Positions 1-10,735 of a stretch of DNA of 64,000 nucleotides are shown here, one piece after another. The stretch's first letter is position 1. The number at the start of each line of letters is the position of its first letter. The stretch is from contig CM024760.1 in NCBI GenBank assembly GCA_014218235.1, positions 66,652,961 through 66,716,960 on the forward strand, written 5' to 3'. The notes below the pieces were generated by a model. That model worked only from the letters and a program-made list of their open reading frames with translations. It did not search any database and was not told the DNA's origin. The position numbers and the translations under genes are program-made. The stretch is from Colocasia esculenta (taxonomy: Eukaryota; Streptophyta; Magnoliopsida; Alismatales; Araceae).

Positions 1-1902
1 TACTGGCTGATCAGGCCAATATCCAACCCGGACAACACAACACAAGAACAACCTCTCAGTCTCGTAGCCACGGACCCTCAGTCCAGCTACGGCTCCACAA
101 ACTCACAAGTCAAGCAACTAACTGTGGAGACTAACAAACACCACCACTACCTGTAGTCTCAAACACTGCAGGCCCATGCCTGGCACCTTTAGGGACTCAG
201 GCCCGAGCTCCCTAAAGTAAGGCACTGGAATAGGACTAGCTGGGGCCCAGTACGTCTACTGGTGTCCGTACCCCCAACCACGAGAGCGCTACAAGAGACT
301 GCACACCCACAAACACAAGTCACTGCCCTACTGTCGTCTTTCCCTCAGCCGGACGTACAACTCAAACACAGGAATGAGGGTGTCCAGGAAGATGACACAA
401 ACCTCGACGGTACACACAGTACCGGGACCAACCCCGAGCACAACAAACACACGTGCCTGGCTCACAAAGAACCTGGGTACCCGACTAGAGAGGCATTCCA
501 GAATAGGCGCCGGACCACCACACTCAGCTAGCACACAAACCACGATATTTAATATATAATCTCTATTGCAAACCACGGTGCAAATATAAGGAATAGCTTG
601 ACCTGGTCACTCCATAACCCACAAGCTAACCTACACAGATACTCACGCGTAAATCGCCTTAACCATTCATACCTGGCCTATCATTGGTCATTTCATGACC
701 TCCATAGCCTCAATAAACTCAACACCCAACCATCATAAACTAGATGCACACTTCATTATCTAAATCACTTTAATAATTTATTAACAATGTTAGAAACCCG
801 AGGCTAGGTTCACACTGGAACCTCACTGCCCAACTATTACAATGCACTACAAAAATCACATCACAATCGAGTGTGCACCATGCACACCCCCATGCTACGC
901 CACATATCGCCACCACAACAAGTAAACCACACGTTAATAACACAGTGACACGCTCAAAGAGCGCTATAGGTGCCAATGCACCACTTACTAAAGCCATACA
1001 CCTCAAATATCAATAATCGAATAATCAAATTATTAAAAACATGCATAACCAGACCTCTCTGCTGAGGTCGCGACATGGGGATGTGTTGCCTTCAGAACGC
1101 GACGCCCCGACCTGTCGCAATAAGAAACCCTATCGCGACGGGTCGGCCTGTCGCGACCTTGTCGCGACGGCAAAGTCTGTCGCCTTCACATGCGCAAACC
1201 CTAATCCGGGAAAACTCCACGGATCACCATTACAAACCATTCAAAACACGATTAATTCACGTTTTCCATGCTATAATGGATACCCTAGCATGGTATCTAT
1301 GGTTTATAAACTGGAAAACACATCAACCACACCATGCACACGATCCAAACATCAAAATGAGGTGGGTTCTCCCTACCTTCGCGAAGAACACGAACTCCAG
1401 GTGTTTCCTCCGCTCCACGCGACGTCCTCGCGGCGAGAACACGCCTCACGCACCTCCAGAACCTCGAATCGCCAAGAAACCCGCAGCAGCTCCCCCTGGT
1501 CGAGCAGAGCCTGTGGAAGCTTTGTTCGGACGGGGTTCTTAAAAACAGCACAGCGGTTAAGATCGCGACATGCACCCCCGTCACGACCTGATCGCGACTT
1601 GGGTGACCGTCGCCTTCACAAGGCCGACTGCCCGGTGCGCGACACGCGGCAGCCATGCAAACGAAGACCGCCTAGCAGCGCAACAGGAACTCGACCACCA
1701 GGGCTGTCGCGTTCAAAACGCGACGCACACCCCTGTCGCATTCACAGGCAGAAAACCTGTGAGCGCTTTGGGCCCAGTCTGGCAGCCTACCAAGCCTCAC
1801 AACGCGCGTAAACACCTGAAACACGCACTAATGGGCCACACATTGGCCACCAAACCCGCTAAACCTAGATCCATGGGGATCTGGAAAATGCGCGACGTTA
1901 CA
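1..1902 (-). repeat. LTR (partial) of decayed Tekay/Del-like gypsy element, pol-distal side
   Basis: This stretch aligns by eye, with heavy divergence, to the LTR at 5141-7468. Shared blocks include CCAACCACGAGAGC (about 275 and 6050), the CGCGAAGAAC and CGCCAAGAAA blocks, and a region dense in the palindrome GTCGCGAC. Its inner end is GTTACA at 1897-1902, the inverted counterpart of the TGTAAC that starts the other LTR. The outer end lies left of the window. The ORFs inside are open by chance in GC-rich repeat DNA and look like no known protein. The two LTRs differ far more than those of a recent insertion, so the element is old or recombinant. Confidence 0.6.
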
Positions 1903-4900
1903 GTTCTCCTCATGCTTCTTGAGCTTCCGAGAAGCATAGGCAACGACCCCACCGTGCTGCATCAGCACGGCACCCAAACCTGACCTCGATGCATCGGTGT
2001 AGACCACAAAACCACCGCTGCCCGACGGTAAGACTAACACTGGCGCTGAAGTCAACCTCGTCTTCAGCTCTCGAAAACTCTGCTCACAGTCCTCTGACCA
2101 AACAAACCTGACGTCCTGCCTAGTCAACCTGGTCAACGGCGCTACTAACTTGGGAAAATCTTGAATGAACCTCCGGTAGTAACCTACCAGACCCAGAAAA
2201 CTGTGGACCTCTGACACCGATGTGGGCTGCTCCCATGACAACACGGCCTCCACCTTGGTAGGGTCCACTGCCACACCAGAACCCGAGATCACGTGCCTGA
2301 GAAAGTGCACCTCCCTCAGTCAAAATTCGCACTTGTCGAACTTGGCATAAAGGCGGTGACTCCACAAGGTCTCCAGCACGATCCTCAGGTGCTCCTCGTG
2401 CTCCTCCTCAGAAGCCGAGTAGACCAAAATATCATCAACAAAAACAACCACAAAACGATCTAGGTACTCACTGAACACCCTATGCATCAGATCCATGAAT
2501 GTCGCAGGCGCGTTCGTCAGCCCAAATGGCATCACGACGAACTCAAAGTGACCGTACCTGGAACGGAAAGCCGTTAAACCGACATCTGACTCTTTGATCC
2601 GCATCTGATAGTACCTGGATCTCAAGTCAATCTTCGAGAAAACTTGGGCCGACTGCAACTGATCAAACAAATCATCGATCCTCGGCAACGGGTACCTGTT
2701 CTTCACAGTAACCTGGTTCAACTGCCGATAATCGATGTACAAACGAAGACTGCCATCCTTCTTTCTCACAAACAAAATAGGCGCGCCCCACGGCGAACGA
2801 CTCGGGCGAATGAAGCCCAGTTTAAGAAGCTCCTGCAACTGGCGCTTCAACTCACGCAGCTCCGACGGGGCCATCCAGTAAGGTGCCTTGGACAAGGGCA
2901 TTGTACCGGGCAAAAGCTCAATGGAGAACTCTACCTCCCGCTCAGGCAGCAAACCAGGTAGATCCTCCGGGAAGACGTCAGAGAACTCAGAAACAACCGG
3001 CACGTCAAAAACTGAAGATCCGCTAGGCTCCAAAGAACAAACCAAAGCAAGGTACGCCACACAGCCATCGCGGATCAAACGGCGAGCTCTACACAAAGAA
3101 ATAAATGGCCGACGAGTAGACCGGATACCTCGGAAGCAGAGGACGGGCTCTCCAGGTATCCTAAACCGAACGGTCTTCCGCTGGCAATCAACCACGGCTG
3201 AGTGAGCCTCCAACCAGTCCATGCCCAGGATGACGTCAAAGTCACAAAGCTGTAGTGCGTACAACCTGGCCGGCAACTGGTGCCCCTCAACCTCGACTGT
3301 CACACCCTCCAGGTAACCAAAAGAACGCATATAGTCACCAGACGGGAGATCGACCATCACGTCACACTGCCTCTCAAGAGCGTGACAAGCAAGGGACTCA
3401 TAGAATTCCTCGGAAGCAAAACACAAAGAAGCACCGGGGTCGACCAAAACACGAGCAGCTCTGCCAAGGATAGGTAGAGTACCTATAACAAGGTTTGATG
3501 CCTCTGCCTGCTCCCGGGTGAGCGCCATCACGCGACCACGACCACGCCCATGCTGCGGCACCTGCTGGGGCTACTGCTGCTGCTGAGGGTACTGTTGTTG
3601 CTGCTGGTACGGCTGGTACTGCTGCGTTTGCGAAAACTGCTGAGCCTGCTGCTGGTACTGCCCCCGCTGCTGCTGACGCGGTGCCAGCTGCTGAGGAGGG
3701 TACTAGTACTGAGGCAGCTGCTGAGCGTACTGCACTGGCTGCTGCTGCTGCGGGGCTTGCCCCATGGGGAAATCCCTCCTGAAGTGGCCCGGTAAGCCAC
3801 AGGTGTAACAAACTACCTCCTGACTGCCCTGCTCAGCTCCCTGGACAACTGACTGCTCTGTAAACCTGGACTGGCGCTTCTGCTGCCGGCTCCGACTGCC
3901 CCCGCGAGTAGACAACTTCCTAAACTGCGAGCGAATCCCGGCACTGTCGGAACTGCCCGAGCCAGAGGAAGAGGAAGTCGCACTACCGCGGCTACCTACC
4001 GGGCGCTGGTAAGGTGAGGACCTGGAAGAGGCTCCTCCCTGCTGCTGCTGCTGAGGCTGCCAGGTCTCTCTGTCCAAGGCGGTGGCCTTCGCCACGGCCT
4101 CTCCCAAGGTGGTACACATGTGTGCCGTCACACCCCACCTCAGGTCTGGTCTCAGTCCTGCTATGAACCTCTCTGCACACGCCTGATCGCTACCTGCGAC
4201 ATGAGGCACATGCCTCAACAACCGGACAAACCTCTGGTGGTACTGCGAAACTGTGAGGTCGTCCTGAACCAACGCGTGGAACTGGTCCCGTCTCTCACGT
4301 CGAGCGTAGTCGGGGAAGTACTCGCCGTGGAAGACCTCCGAAAACCGCTGCCAAGTGATGTGATCCAACCTCTGCCCCTGGAAGTGAGTCTGCCTCTGAA
4401 CTCTCCACCACTCATGGGATGCTCCCTTGAGCTGGTACACTGCCAGTCGAACCTGGTCCTCCTCAGCGCACTCCATGGTCTCGAAGATGCGCTCTAACTC
4501 ATGGGTCTAGCTCTCTGCCTTGTCTGGATCATACTCACCGTGGAACATCGGTGGCCGAAGGCGCAGGAACCTCTCGAGGAGAGCGGTCCTATCCTCCGTA
4601 ACCGCCGTCCTCCGCCGCCCGGCCCGGGTACTCCCAGTGCCCGACCGCTGCTGACACTCTGGCTGCTCCACCTCTGGCACTACCTGCTGCTGCTCCGGTA
4701 CCGCTGAGGGAGGTACCGGAGGCTGAACACCTGCTGCTGCCTGCTCGGGCTGGTACACTCCCTGGTACAAGTTCCTAAAGAACTGCTCGGCCATGGGAAA
4801 CCAGTCTGCATACTGCTGCGGCTGGGGCTGGTACTCCTGCTGCTACTGCCCACCTACCGCTGCTGCTGCCGCTACACCCTGAGGTTGTGCCACTGACTCG

Positions 4901-5001
4901 TCTGCCGACACCTCCTCCTGGACCTGCCCCTGCACGGGCATAGCGGACTCATCCTGCTGCTCCACCAACTGTCTAGCCTGACTGCGCCTACGCGGAGCCA
5001 T
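1903..5001 (-). pseudogene. Ty3/gypsy (Tekay/Del-like chromovirus) gag-protease-RT-RNase H, broken and truncated
   Basis: One continuous minus-strand frame runs from an ATG at 4999-5001 to about 1903. In order it holds a gag with Q-rich tails, a zinc knuckle (CYTCGLPGHFRRDF) whose last Cys is Phe, a protease with LVDPGAS, an RT with FVDDILVY near 2450, and the start of RNase H (VVYTDAS, then YASRKLKKHEEN). Five stops interrupt the frame at 4843-4845, 4507-4509, 3703-3705, 3571-3573 and 2320-2322; there are no frameshifts. The rest of RNase H, the integrase, the chromodomain and the polypurine tract are missing, and coding sequence runs straight into the LTR end at 1902. The RT also has DLRSRYYQ where a Gly is usual in the DLxSGY motif. 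The lineage call rests on RT wording and the long LTRs. The element cannot be autonomous. Confidence 0.85.
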
Positions 5002-5127
5002 GTCAAACTGCACGGCAACACAACCAACAAGGTTAACAAAACTACTCGGGCGGCTAGCAATGTACTTGTACTACCGTTGGGACATTCTGTTGCAGTTTAA
5101 ATCCATTACAAGTCCTGTCAGACTCTC

Positions 5128-5139
5128 GCTCTGATACCA
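5128..5139 (-). other. Primer binding site (initiator tRNA-Met type)
   Basis: On the minus strand this reads TGGTATCAGAGC, the standard plant retrotransposon primer binding site complementary to the 3' end of initiator tRNA-Met. It lies one base from the LTR end (GTTACA at 5141-5146 read on the minus strand) and about 130 bases before the gag ATG. This fixes the element's orientation and the inner border of its 5' LTR. Confidence 0.9.
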
Positions 5140-5140
5140 C

Positions 5141-7468
5141 TGTAACGACCCGAGAACCCGACCCTCGGCCCACGCCGAGGACCCGATTTTCGCGGTCGCC
5201 ACCCACGGATCCGAAGACCCGGAAGGGCTATAATATGCATCTAACAGGATATGTAACGGAAGTAAACGTCAACTGCTAAACTAGAAGCGTATAGGCGGAA
5301 ACAGAAAAGAGAGCGAGACTGCTGTGTACCGCTCTAAGTATAGTCCCAACGCACGCACGCTAGTACAAGTAAAAGGCAGGGGAAGAACAAGTCCCTTAGG
5401 GGCATACCGCGAGGGTGACGTACACTGAAAAAAAGGGAACCACTGTTAGCTACGAGGACCCCGACTACCGCCCTGTCTCCTCCGCCCAGCGCGCCCCCTG
5501 CCGCTGCTGAGAAGTCTCACCTGGGAAAAGGAGGGATGAGCTTCACAACATAAGCTCAGTAGGGACTACCAATCTCCTACTAACTCAAAACAGGCAGGAG
5601 AATATAAATATCAAATGAATGACAACAGTTTATATCTTCTACCTACAAACGGAAGTGCGGAAGTGAAACTACAACTAGCACGGTACGGAAAGTACACACG
5701 GTCGGAAACTCCGTACGACTGCTCTTCGTGACCACCACACGGCTAGTAAACACAGACGGAGGGAACTCCGCCTGGACAAGGAACACTAGCTACGGAAAGC
5801 ACTACCACTAGTCAAGGTCAAGTGCCTCCACCGACGTCTTATCCTCGACCCAGGTCCTAGCCCCACGTCTCGTCAGAGCGAGGTAGGAACCCAAGCACAC
5901 AACAGTAACCGTCGTAGTCTGGCCGGACTACGGTCCCACGCCTGGCCTCTCTAAGCAGTTCCGGGGCCGCAAAGAGCGAGGCAGTGAGAAAAGGACTAGC
6001 TAGACTGCGCCGAGAAGAACTCCGAAAACTGACCTCGGCGTCCCAGTCCAACCACGAGAGCTCTGCAAGTGACTCACACGCAACTGTCCTAGCCACAGTT
6101 TTCCCCTAAGCTCCAGAGTCCGCCTGGTGGCTGCCAACTCGAGCACACTCGTAGCCCGGAGTACTCTCTCGACAGGATCCCGAGGATGGGGATCCCTGGC
6201 AACGGTAACAACCTCTCACGCGGGACAAGCCCTCAAGTGTCGAGCACCGGGCGAAAGACTAGTGTAGACCGCACTAGGGAACTAGCACAGGTGCCACGGG
6301 TACAGTAGAAAGAAGCGGAAATGGCAAAGATTGGAATCTGTCTCACGGCTGAGGTCGCGACGCATCGGGCCGTCGCGACCTGGTCGCGATGCCCTACCCT
6401 GTCGCGATCCCGTCGCGACGGCCCGAGCCGTCGCAACCAGGTCGCGACACCCAAGAGCACAGCAATCCTGTCGCGGTCGGCCAGGCCACCGCGACAAGAT
6501 CGCGGCCTCTAAAGGGGTCGCGTTCTCAGCAGGGGGAGCTCCGGAACCCTTCTTCCGGAAATCGTCCCAAAACACGAAATAAGCAATCCACAGGGGGAGG
6601 GGAGCATGCTCAACATGCAAGAAAGCCATTAAAGCATCCAAACCACCCGTAAAAACCCCACAACATGGATCTACACTCGAAGGGAAACCTCACTCAACCT
6701 TGAGCATGGAGTTCTCACACTCCCAAGCCCTAAACCATTGAGAAACCACGATCTAGAGGGAGAGGGAGCATGCTTAGGGCGAGAGGATCAAGAGTCCCTA
6801 CCTCCACGCGAAGAACGAACCCGTTGGGGCCTTCTCGAAGGAAACGACTCCTCGTCCTCGCTCCAAACGGCACGAACACATCCCCTGCACGAGCGGGATG
6901 ACACCACCTCAGCACAGACACCTCAAACACCACGATCCGCCAAGAAATTGCAAGGGAAACACGAGAGGGAAGGGAGAGGGGAGAAAGAGAGCTGAGAGGG
7001 CGAGAGGGGGAAATGGGCGCGCCTTCTGTTTTTAAGACGACGGCCCCCAGAATGAGACGGGCCGACCCAGCGCGACAACTAGCGTGTCGCGACACTCCTC
7101 GGCGTCGCGACCATGTCGCGACGGTCGCCCCCGGCGCGACCCCAAAAAAGACGGTCAAACCTCAGAGACCGGAAAAGCAGTCGCGACGCCCAGACAGGCC
7201 GCGTCAACGCTGCACGCGTCTGACACCTGACAAAGCCGTTCTGACAGAAAGGACACCGGTCACGTCTGTCAAAAAGCAGTCGCGACCCTGTCAGACGCCG
7301 CAACAAGGACGCGACAGCAACCCCCTTTGCGACAAGAACGCGGCGGCTAGGTGCGGCGCGACCCAACGCTGTCGCAGCAGACCGCTCTGGCGCGACCACG
7401 TCGCGGCCAGGGCGCCTGGCGCGACCCTGAGGATGGGGCCAAAGGGCCCAAGGGGGCCGGGTCTTACA
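5141..7468 (-). repeat. 5' LTR of the Tekay/Del-like gypsy element
   Basis: The LTR abuts the primer binding site and begins TGTAACGACCCG on the plus strand. The proposed outer end is TTACA at 7464-7468, which reads TGTAAGACCC on the minus strand, a typical start for this LTR class. The inner border is firm, the outer one a best guess. The LTR is about 2.3 kb, GC-rich, and carries clusters of GTCGCGAC (for example 6354-6361, 6372-6379, 7086-7093, 7104-7111, 7115-7122). No host gene is seen in it. Confidence 0.6.
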
Positions 7469-9918
7469 AGATGAATAGATGAGATAGTAGAGAGAGTGTG
7501 AATAGATGAGCGAGTAGAGTAATAGATGAGAACTGAAGGTCAATGCACATGAAACGTCGAGTAACGGCAATAGTAACAGTTGCACAACACGCGCGATTGG
7601 TGTTGGCAGTCAGGTGTAATTCACTACCTTCCACTGGCCATGTTATGCACAGGTCCAGAGGTCCGGCGTGATTCAAGATAAGAGCGAACTTCTAATAGTC
7701 GTTTGGATCTTACTAATCCTTAAAGGGTTTCATAGGTGTTAGGGTACAACCAGCTCGTCGACCATGTGGGAATCCATAGACGGAGGAGACTTACGGAGGC
7801 CTTGAACAAGGATTCACTAGTCTGGCAAAAGGAATATCCGACGGAGAGTTCGTCCAAGTCAAGAGAAATTGTGCATATAGAAACAAGTGCTCGACGTTCT
7901 AGAGGAATTCTAGAACAGTGGAGCGTCGGTAACGGGGATTCCAAAACATCGCGAGAAACGAAAGTAAGTTCATTTAAAATAGAATAATTGAAATAAATTA
8001 CCATATGTGTTATAAGATATTTCCATGCCAAGTTAAGCCATATTGGATGGTTCAAGTGTGTGCATGTGTAAAAGAAATCGTAGATAGAAAGAGGTCATGT
8101 GCATATATATTCAATTTATAACAGGTATATTTACTGCGTGTATGACTGTTAACAAGGGGTAAAAACACTATAGACAGTTAGAGCATCACAAATCATGGGC
8201 TTTCATGCAAAAACCCCAGATCGTGACATACATCTGTAAGGGTCGCGACAGATTCAGGTCAGAACGCGACAGGGTCGTTCAAAGATCGCGACAGGGCAGT
8301 CAGGTCAAGAAGCCAGATCGCGATGGTGTTGTCTGTCGTGTTTAGAACACGACAGGTACTGTGTCGCGACGGGCCCTAAGAACGCGGCCTATTGGGCCAT
8401 CGCGTTCTCAGGTCTTGCGCCTGAGTCCGAGTGGAAAAGGACAGCACCTTGGATTGCGGTCCAAGTTGCTCTATTTTGACACAGGTTCGTTCAGAAATTA
8501 AGGACTAATTGTACAGTGTATGAAAATTCAAAATCACTTGCAAACTGATCTAGACATGCGAGGGTACTTACAGTAAATAGGAATTTGTTTTGACTGGTTT
8601 TGAACATGATCAAGCACAAGTAACACAGAACATGGTATAGTGCAGGTAAACGATTTAATTCGAGCAACATACTGGATGGAAATTAAGGCTTTCAGGAGCA
8701 AAAGATGCTAACATCCATCAGTATCTCCAGTTAAAATCTCAGGGTATGGGGTCGAGTATACATGGAGATCTAGAATTAAGATGAAGGGTCCGGCTCATGA
8801 TCGTTACAGAACTTCAAAAATCAAGAAGAAAAGATAGGCTCGATAAAAAACTATGAAACAAGAGGAGTTTTGTTCCTGATGGATGGAACAATCTACAGAC
8901 GAAATTAATTAGGTTTTGCTCGTGAGAATGCCTACATTTGAATCTTTTTGCCTTCTAGGGTGTAGAACTTGAAGAACGAGGGTTGGAGCTTGAGCAATCC
9001 TCCTCCCCACAAGTTCTTCCTCTTCTTGGCCTTCTCTCCACGTCCAACAAGCCCCAGCAACGAGTTAGGGCCGGCCATGGAGAGTTTAGAGAGTATTTAA
9101 GCTACTTGGGTTTCTATTTCCTAATAGAATTCTAATTCCTATTTAATTACGAGATTTCATATTTCTCTCCTCCTTTTAAGCTTTCCACCTTCTAATTGGG
9201 TTAGGTTGGGATGCAATTTCGTGGCCACCAATTAGGGTAGTGTTAGGAATCTAATTCCAACCTAAATCACTTATTTTAATACTTTAATAACCCTTTTTTG
9301 TTTAAGTAATATTTAAGTTACGAATTTAAAATATTTTCCTATTATTCCTCTTTTAAAAATTCATATTTTTTGCCTAATAAATTTTAGAGGGTCCATTTAA
9401 TAAAGTCCATTACTTCTTTTCATTTAATGAATTTTAATTAATTCTCTTTTCTTGATTTTTCAATTGACTTAATTTTTAATATTATTAAATTTTTATTTTT
9501 ATTTTTCAAAAAATTCAAGTTACTACACAAAATCCTCGCAGCAAACATAACAACACATAATAGGCGCTACCTTATGGATATATTGACGACCTAGTCTTAA
9601 CTACAACCACATCACATGAAACCGTCTAGGAGGATCGACCACCCATAAATTTCAGAAAAAAAACCCTTCAATGAGAGGTAACACACAAACCTACCCTCTA
9701 CTGTGGGAAAATGATCTCGAATCGTTTCACCCTCTTGCTCTAAGTCTTGCCTTTGATTTAACTTAGGCATTGAAGAATTTTCTCTAAGATCCCTATCCTA
9801 GGATCCCCTTATCCTTTGTTCTTTTTTGCAAATCTCCTTCTTAGTGAGGAAGAGTGCAATTCAAGTCCTCAAATCCCAACGCCACCTAGTAGTATTCGAG
9901 ATCCAACAGATATATGAC
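7469..9918. other. Intergenic repeat relics with a GTCGCGAC module at about 8215-8440
   Basis: No recognisable protein gene. At 7472-7530 there are loose GAATAGATGAG repeats. The 8215-8440 block resembles the GTCGCGAC-rich part of the LTR at 6340-6540, including a shared GCGGCCT...CGCGTTCTCAG stretch in the same orientation, so it is probably an LTR relic of a related element. From about 9100 to 9530 the DNA becomes very AT-rich. Element borders could not be found. Confidence 0.45.
8932..9078 (-). CDS. Small ORF, 48 residues, unknown function
   Basis: The ORF is ATG to TAG, begins MAGPNSLLGLVGRGEKAKKR and ends FYTLEGKKIQM. It is basic in the middle, with a Gly-rich patch, and has no signal peptide or membrane segment. 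A TTAAATA-like stretch lies about 20 bases upstream on the same strand. It sits in repeat-derived DNA near an LTR relic. I do not recognise the protein and it may not be expressed. Confidence 0.25.
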   Translation of the reverse strand: MAGPNSLLGLVGRGEKAKKRKNLWGGGLLKLQPSFFKFYTLEGKKIQM

Positions 9919-10113
9919 CTTCGGATGTGATTCAACCCCATTGGAATTAGTCTACAATTTTGATGTCTTGATCATACTGTTCCAAAAAGATCATCTATGT
10001 ATGTATATATATTGTTAAGAGAAAGTGATGCCGTTGGATGATCTTTTTGGAACAGCATGATCAAGACATCGAAATTGTAGACTAATTCCAATGGGGTTGA
10101 ATCACATCCGAAG
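9919..10113. repeat. Near-perfect inverted repeat (77-bp arms, 41-bp loop)
   Basis: The arms 9919-9995 and 10037-10113 are reverse complements with two mismatches by eye. The plus-strand arm starts CTTCGGATGTGATTCAACCC. The loop is AT-rich (ATGTATGTATATATATTG). One mismatch would be a G:U pair in a plus transcript and the other in a minus transcript. It could be a foldback MITE or a long-hairpin small-RNA precursor. It lies about 550 bases beyond the TIG stop codon. Confidence 0.8.
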
Positions 10114-10657
10114 TTACAACTGCAATCAAGATCATTGTTTAGACCACGATGCTAGAGTCCAGTTCAGCGGGCCCATCTCGCTGCCAAGTTAAATACGTAC
10201 ATTGTTGCATCTCGTCCAAGCATTGCACCATTTTATCAATTACCACTCTCGGAGATTTTTAAGCTAAAATTTAAAGACACTACATTAAGAAGATCTTCCA
10301 AACATGAAACACGAAGGGGCCTATGCATGTTCATTTGTGGGACTAAACCTCACAACCACACTCATGATCAGTAACCTCATCATCCTCGTCCACGTACCAA
10401 ACAACTGGATCATTAAAAATTAGCTACAGAGGCTTCTCACATATGATTTACAGTTAGCACTGCTCCATAAAGAGGCATAAATATGGATATGACATAACAT
10501 ATACAATGGATGTACAGCTCGAAGCAAGAAAGAAGTTGAAGAACAGAACATGATTTTCCTGCCTTAGCCCCCCCAAATAAAAATAAAAAATAAAAATAAA
10601 AGTAGGGATCAATTATCGGTTTGATGCTGCCGCTATTCATGGTCTGACCGATTGTCT
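10114..10657 (-). other. Region downstream of the TIG stop codon (probable 3' UTR and flank)
   Basis: This lies directly after the TIG stop on the gene's strand. It contains a T-rich stretch on the minus strand (about 10575-10605). I see no clear polyadenylation signal and no second gene. Confidence 0.4.
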
Positions 10658-10735
10658 CTACCTACTTATGTATTGAATGTCTGCATTTTCTCTCAACCAT
10701 TCTAACACCTTTGCGCCCTCGAGAATTTCCTGTAC
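10658..10735 (-). CDS. TIG: TIG terminal exon with stop codon
   Basis: The exon is 78 bases, with acceptor TATTTAG. It encodes VQEILEGAKVLEWLRENADI and ends QYISR, then TAG at 10658-10660. This is the C-terminus of the protein. Confidence 0.9.
   Translation of the reverse strand, partial: VQEILEGAKVLEWLRENADIQYISR

Noticed and set aside
3528..3811. Plus- and minus-strand ORFs rich in Leu, Ser or Ala
   Set aside because: They are shadow frames of the Gln-rich CAG tract of the gypsy gag, on the opposite strand or shifted.
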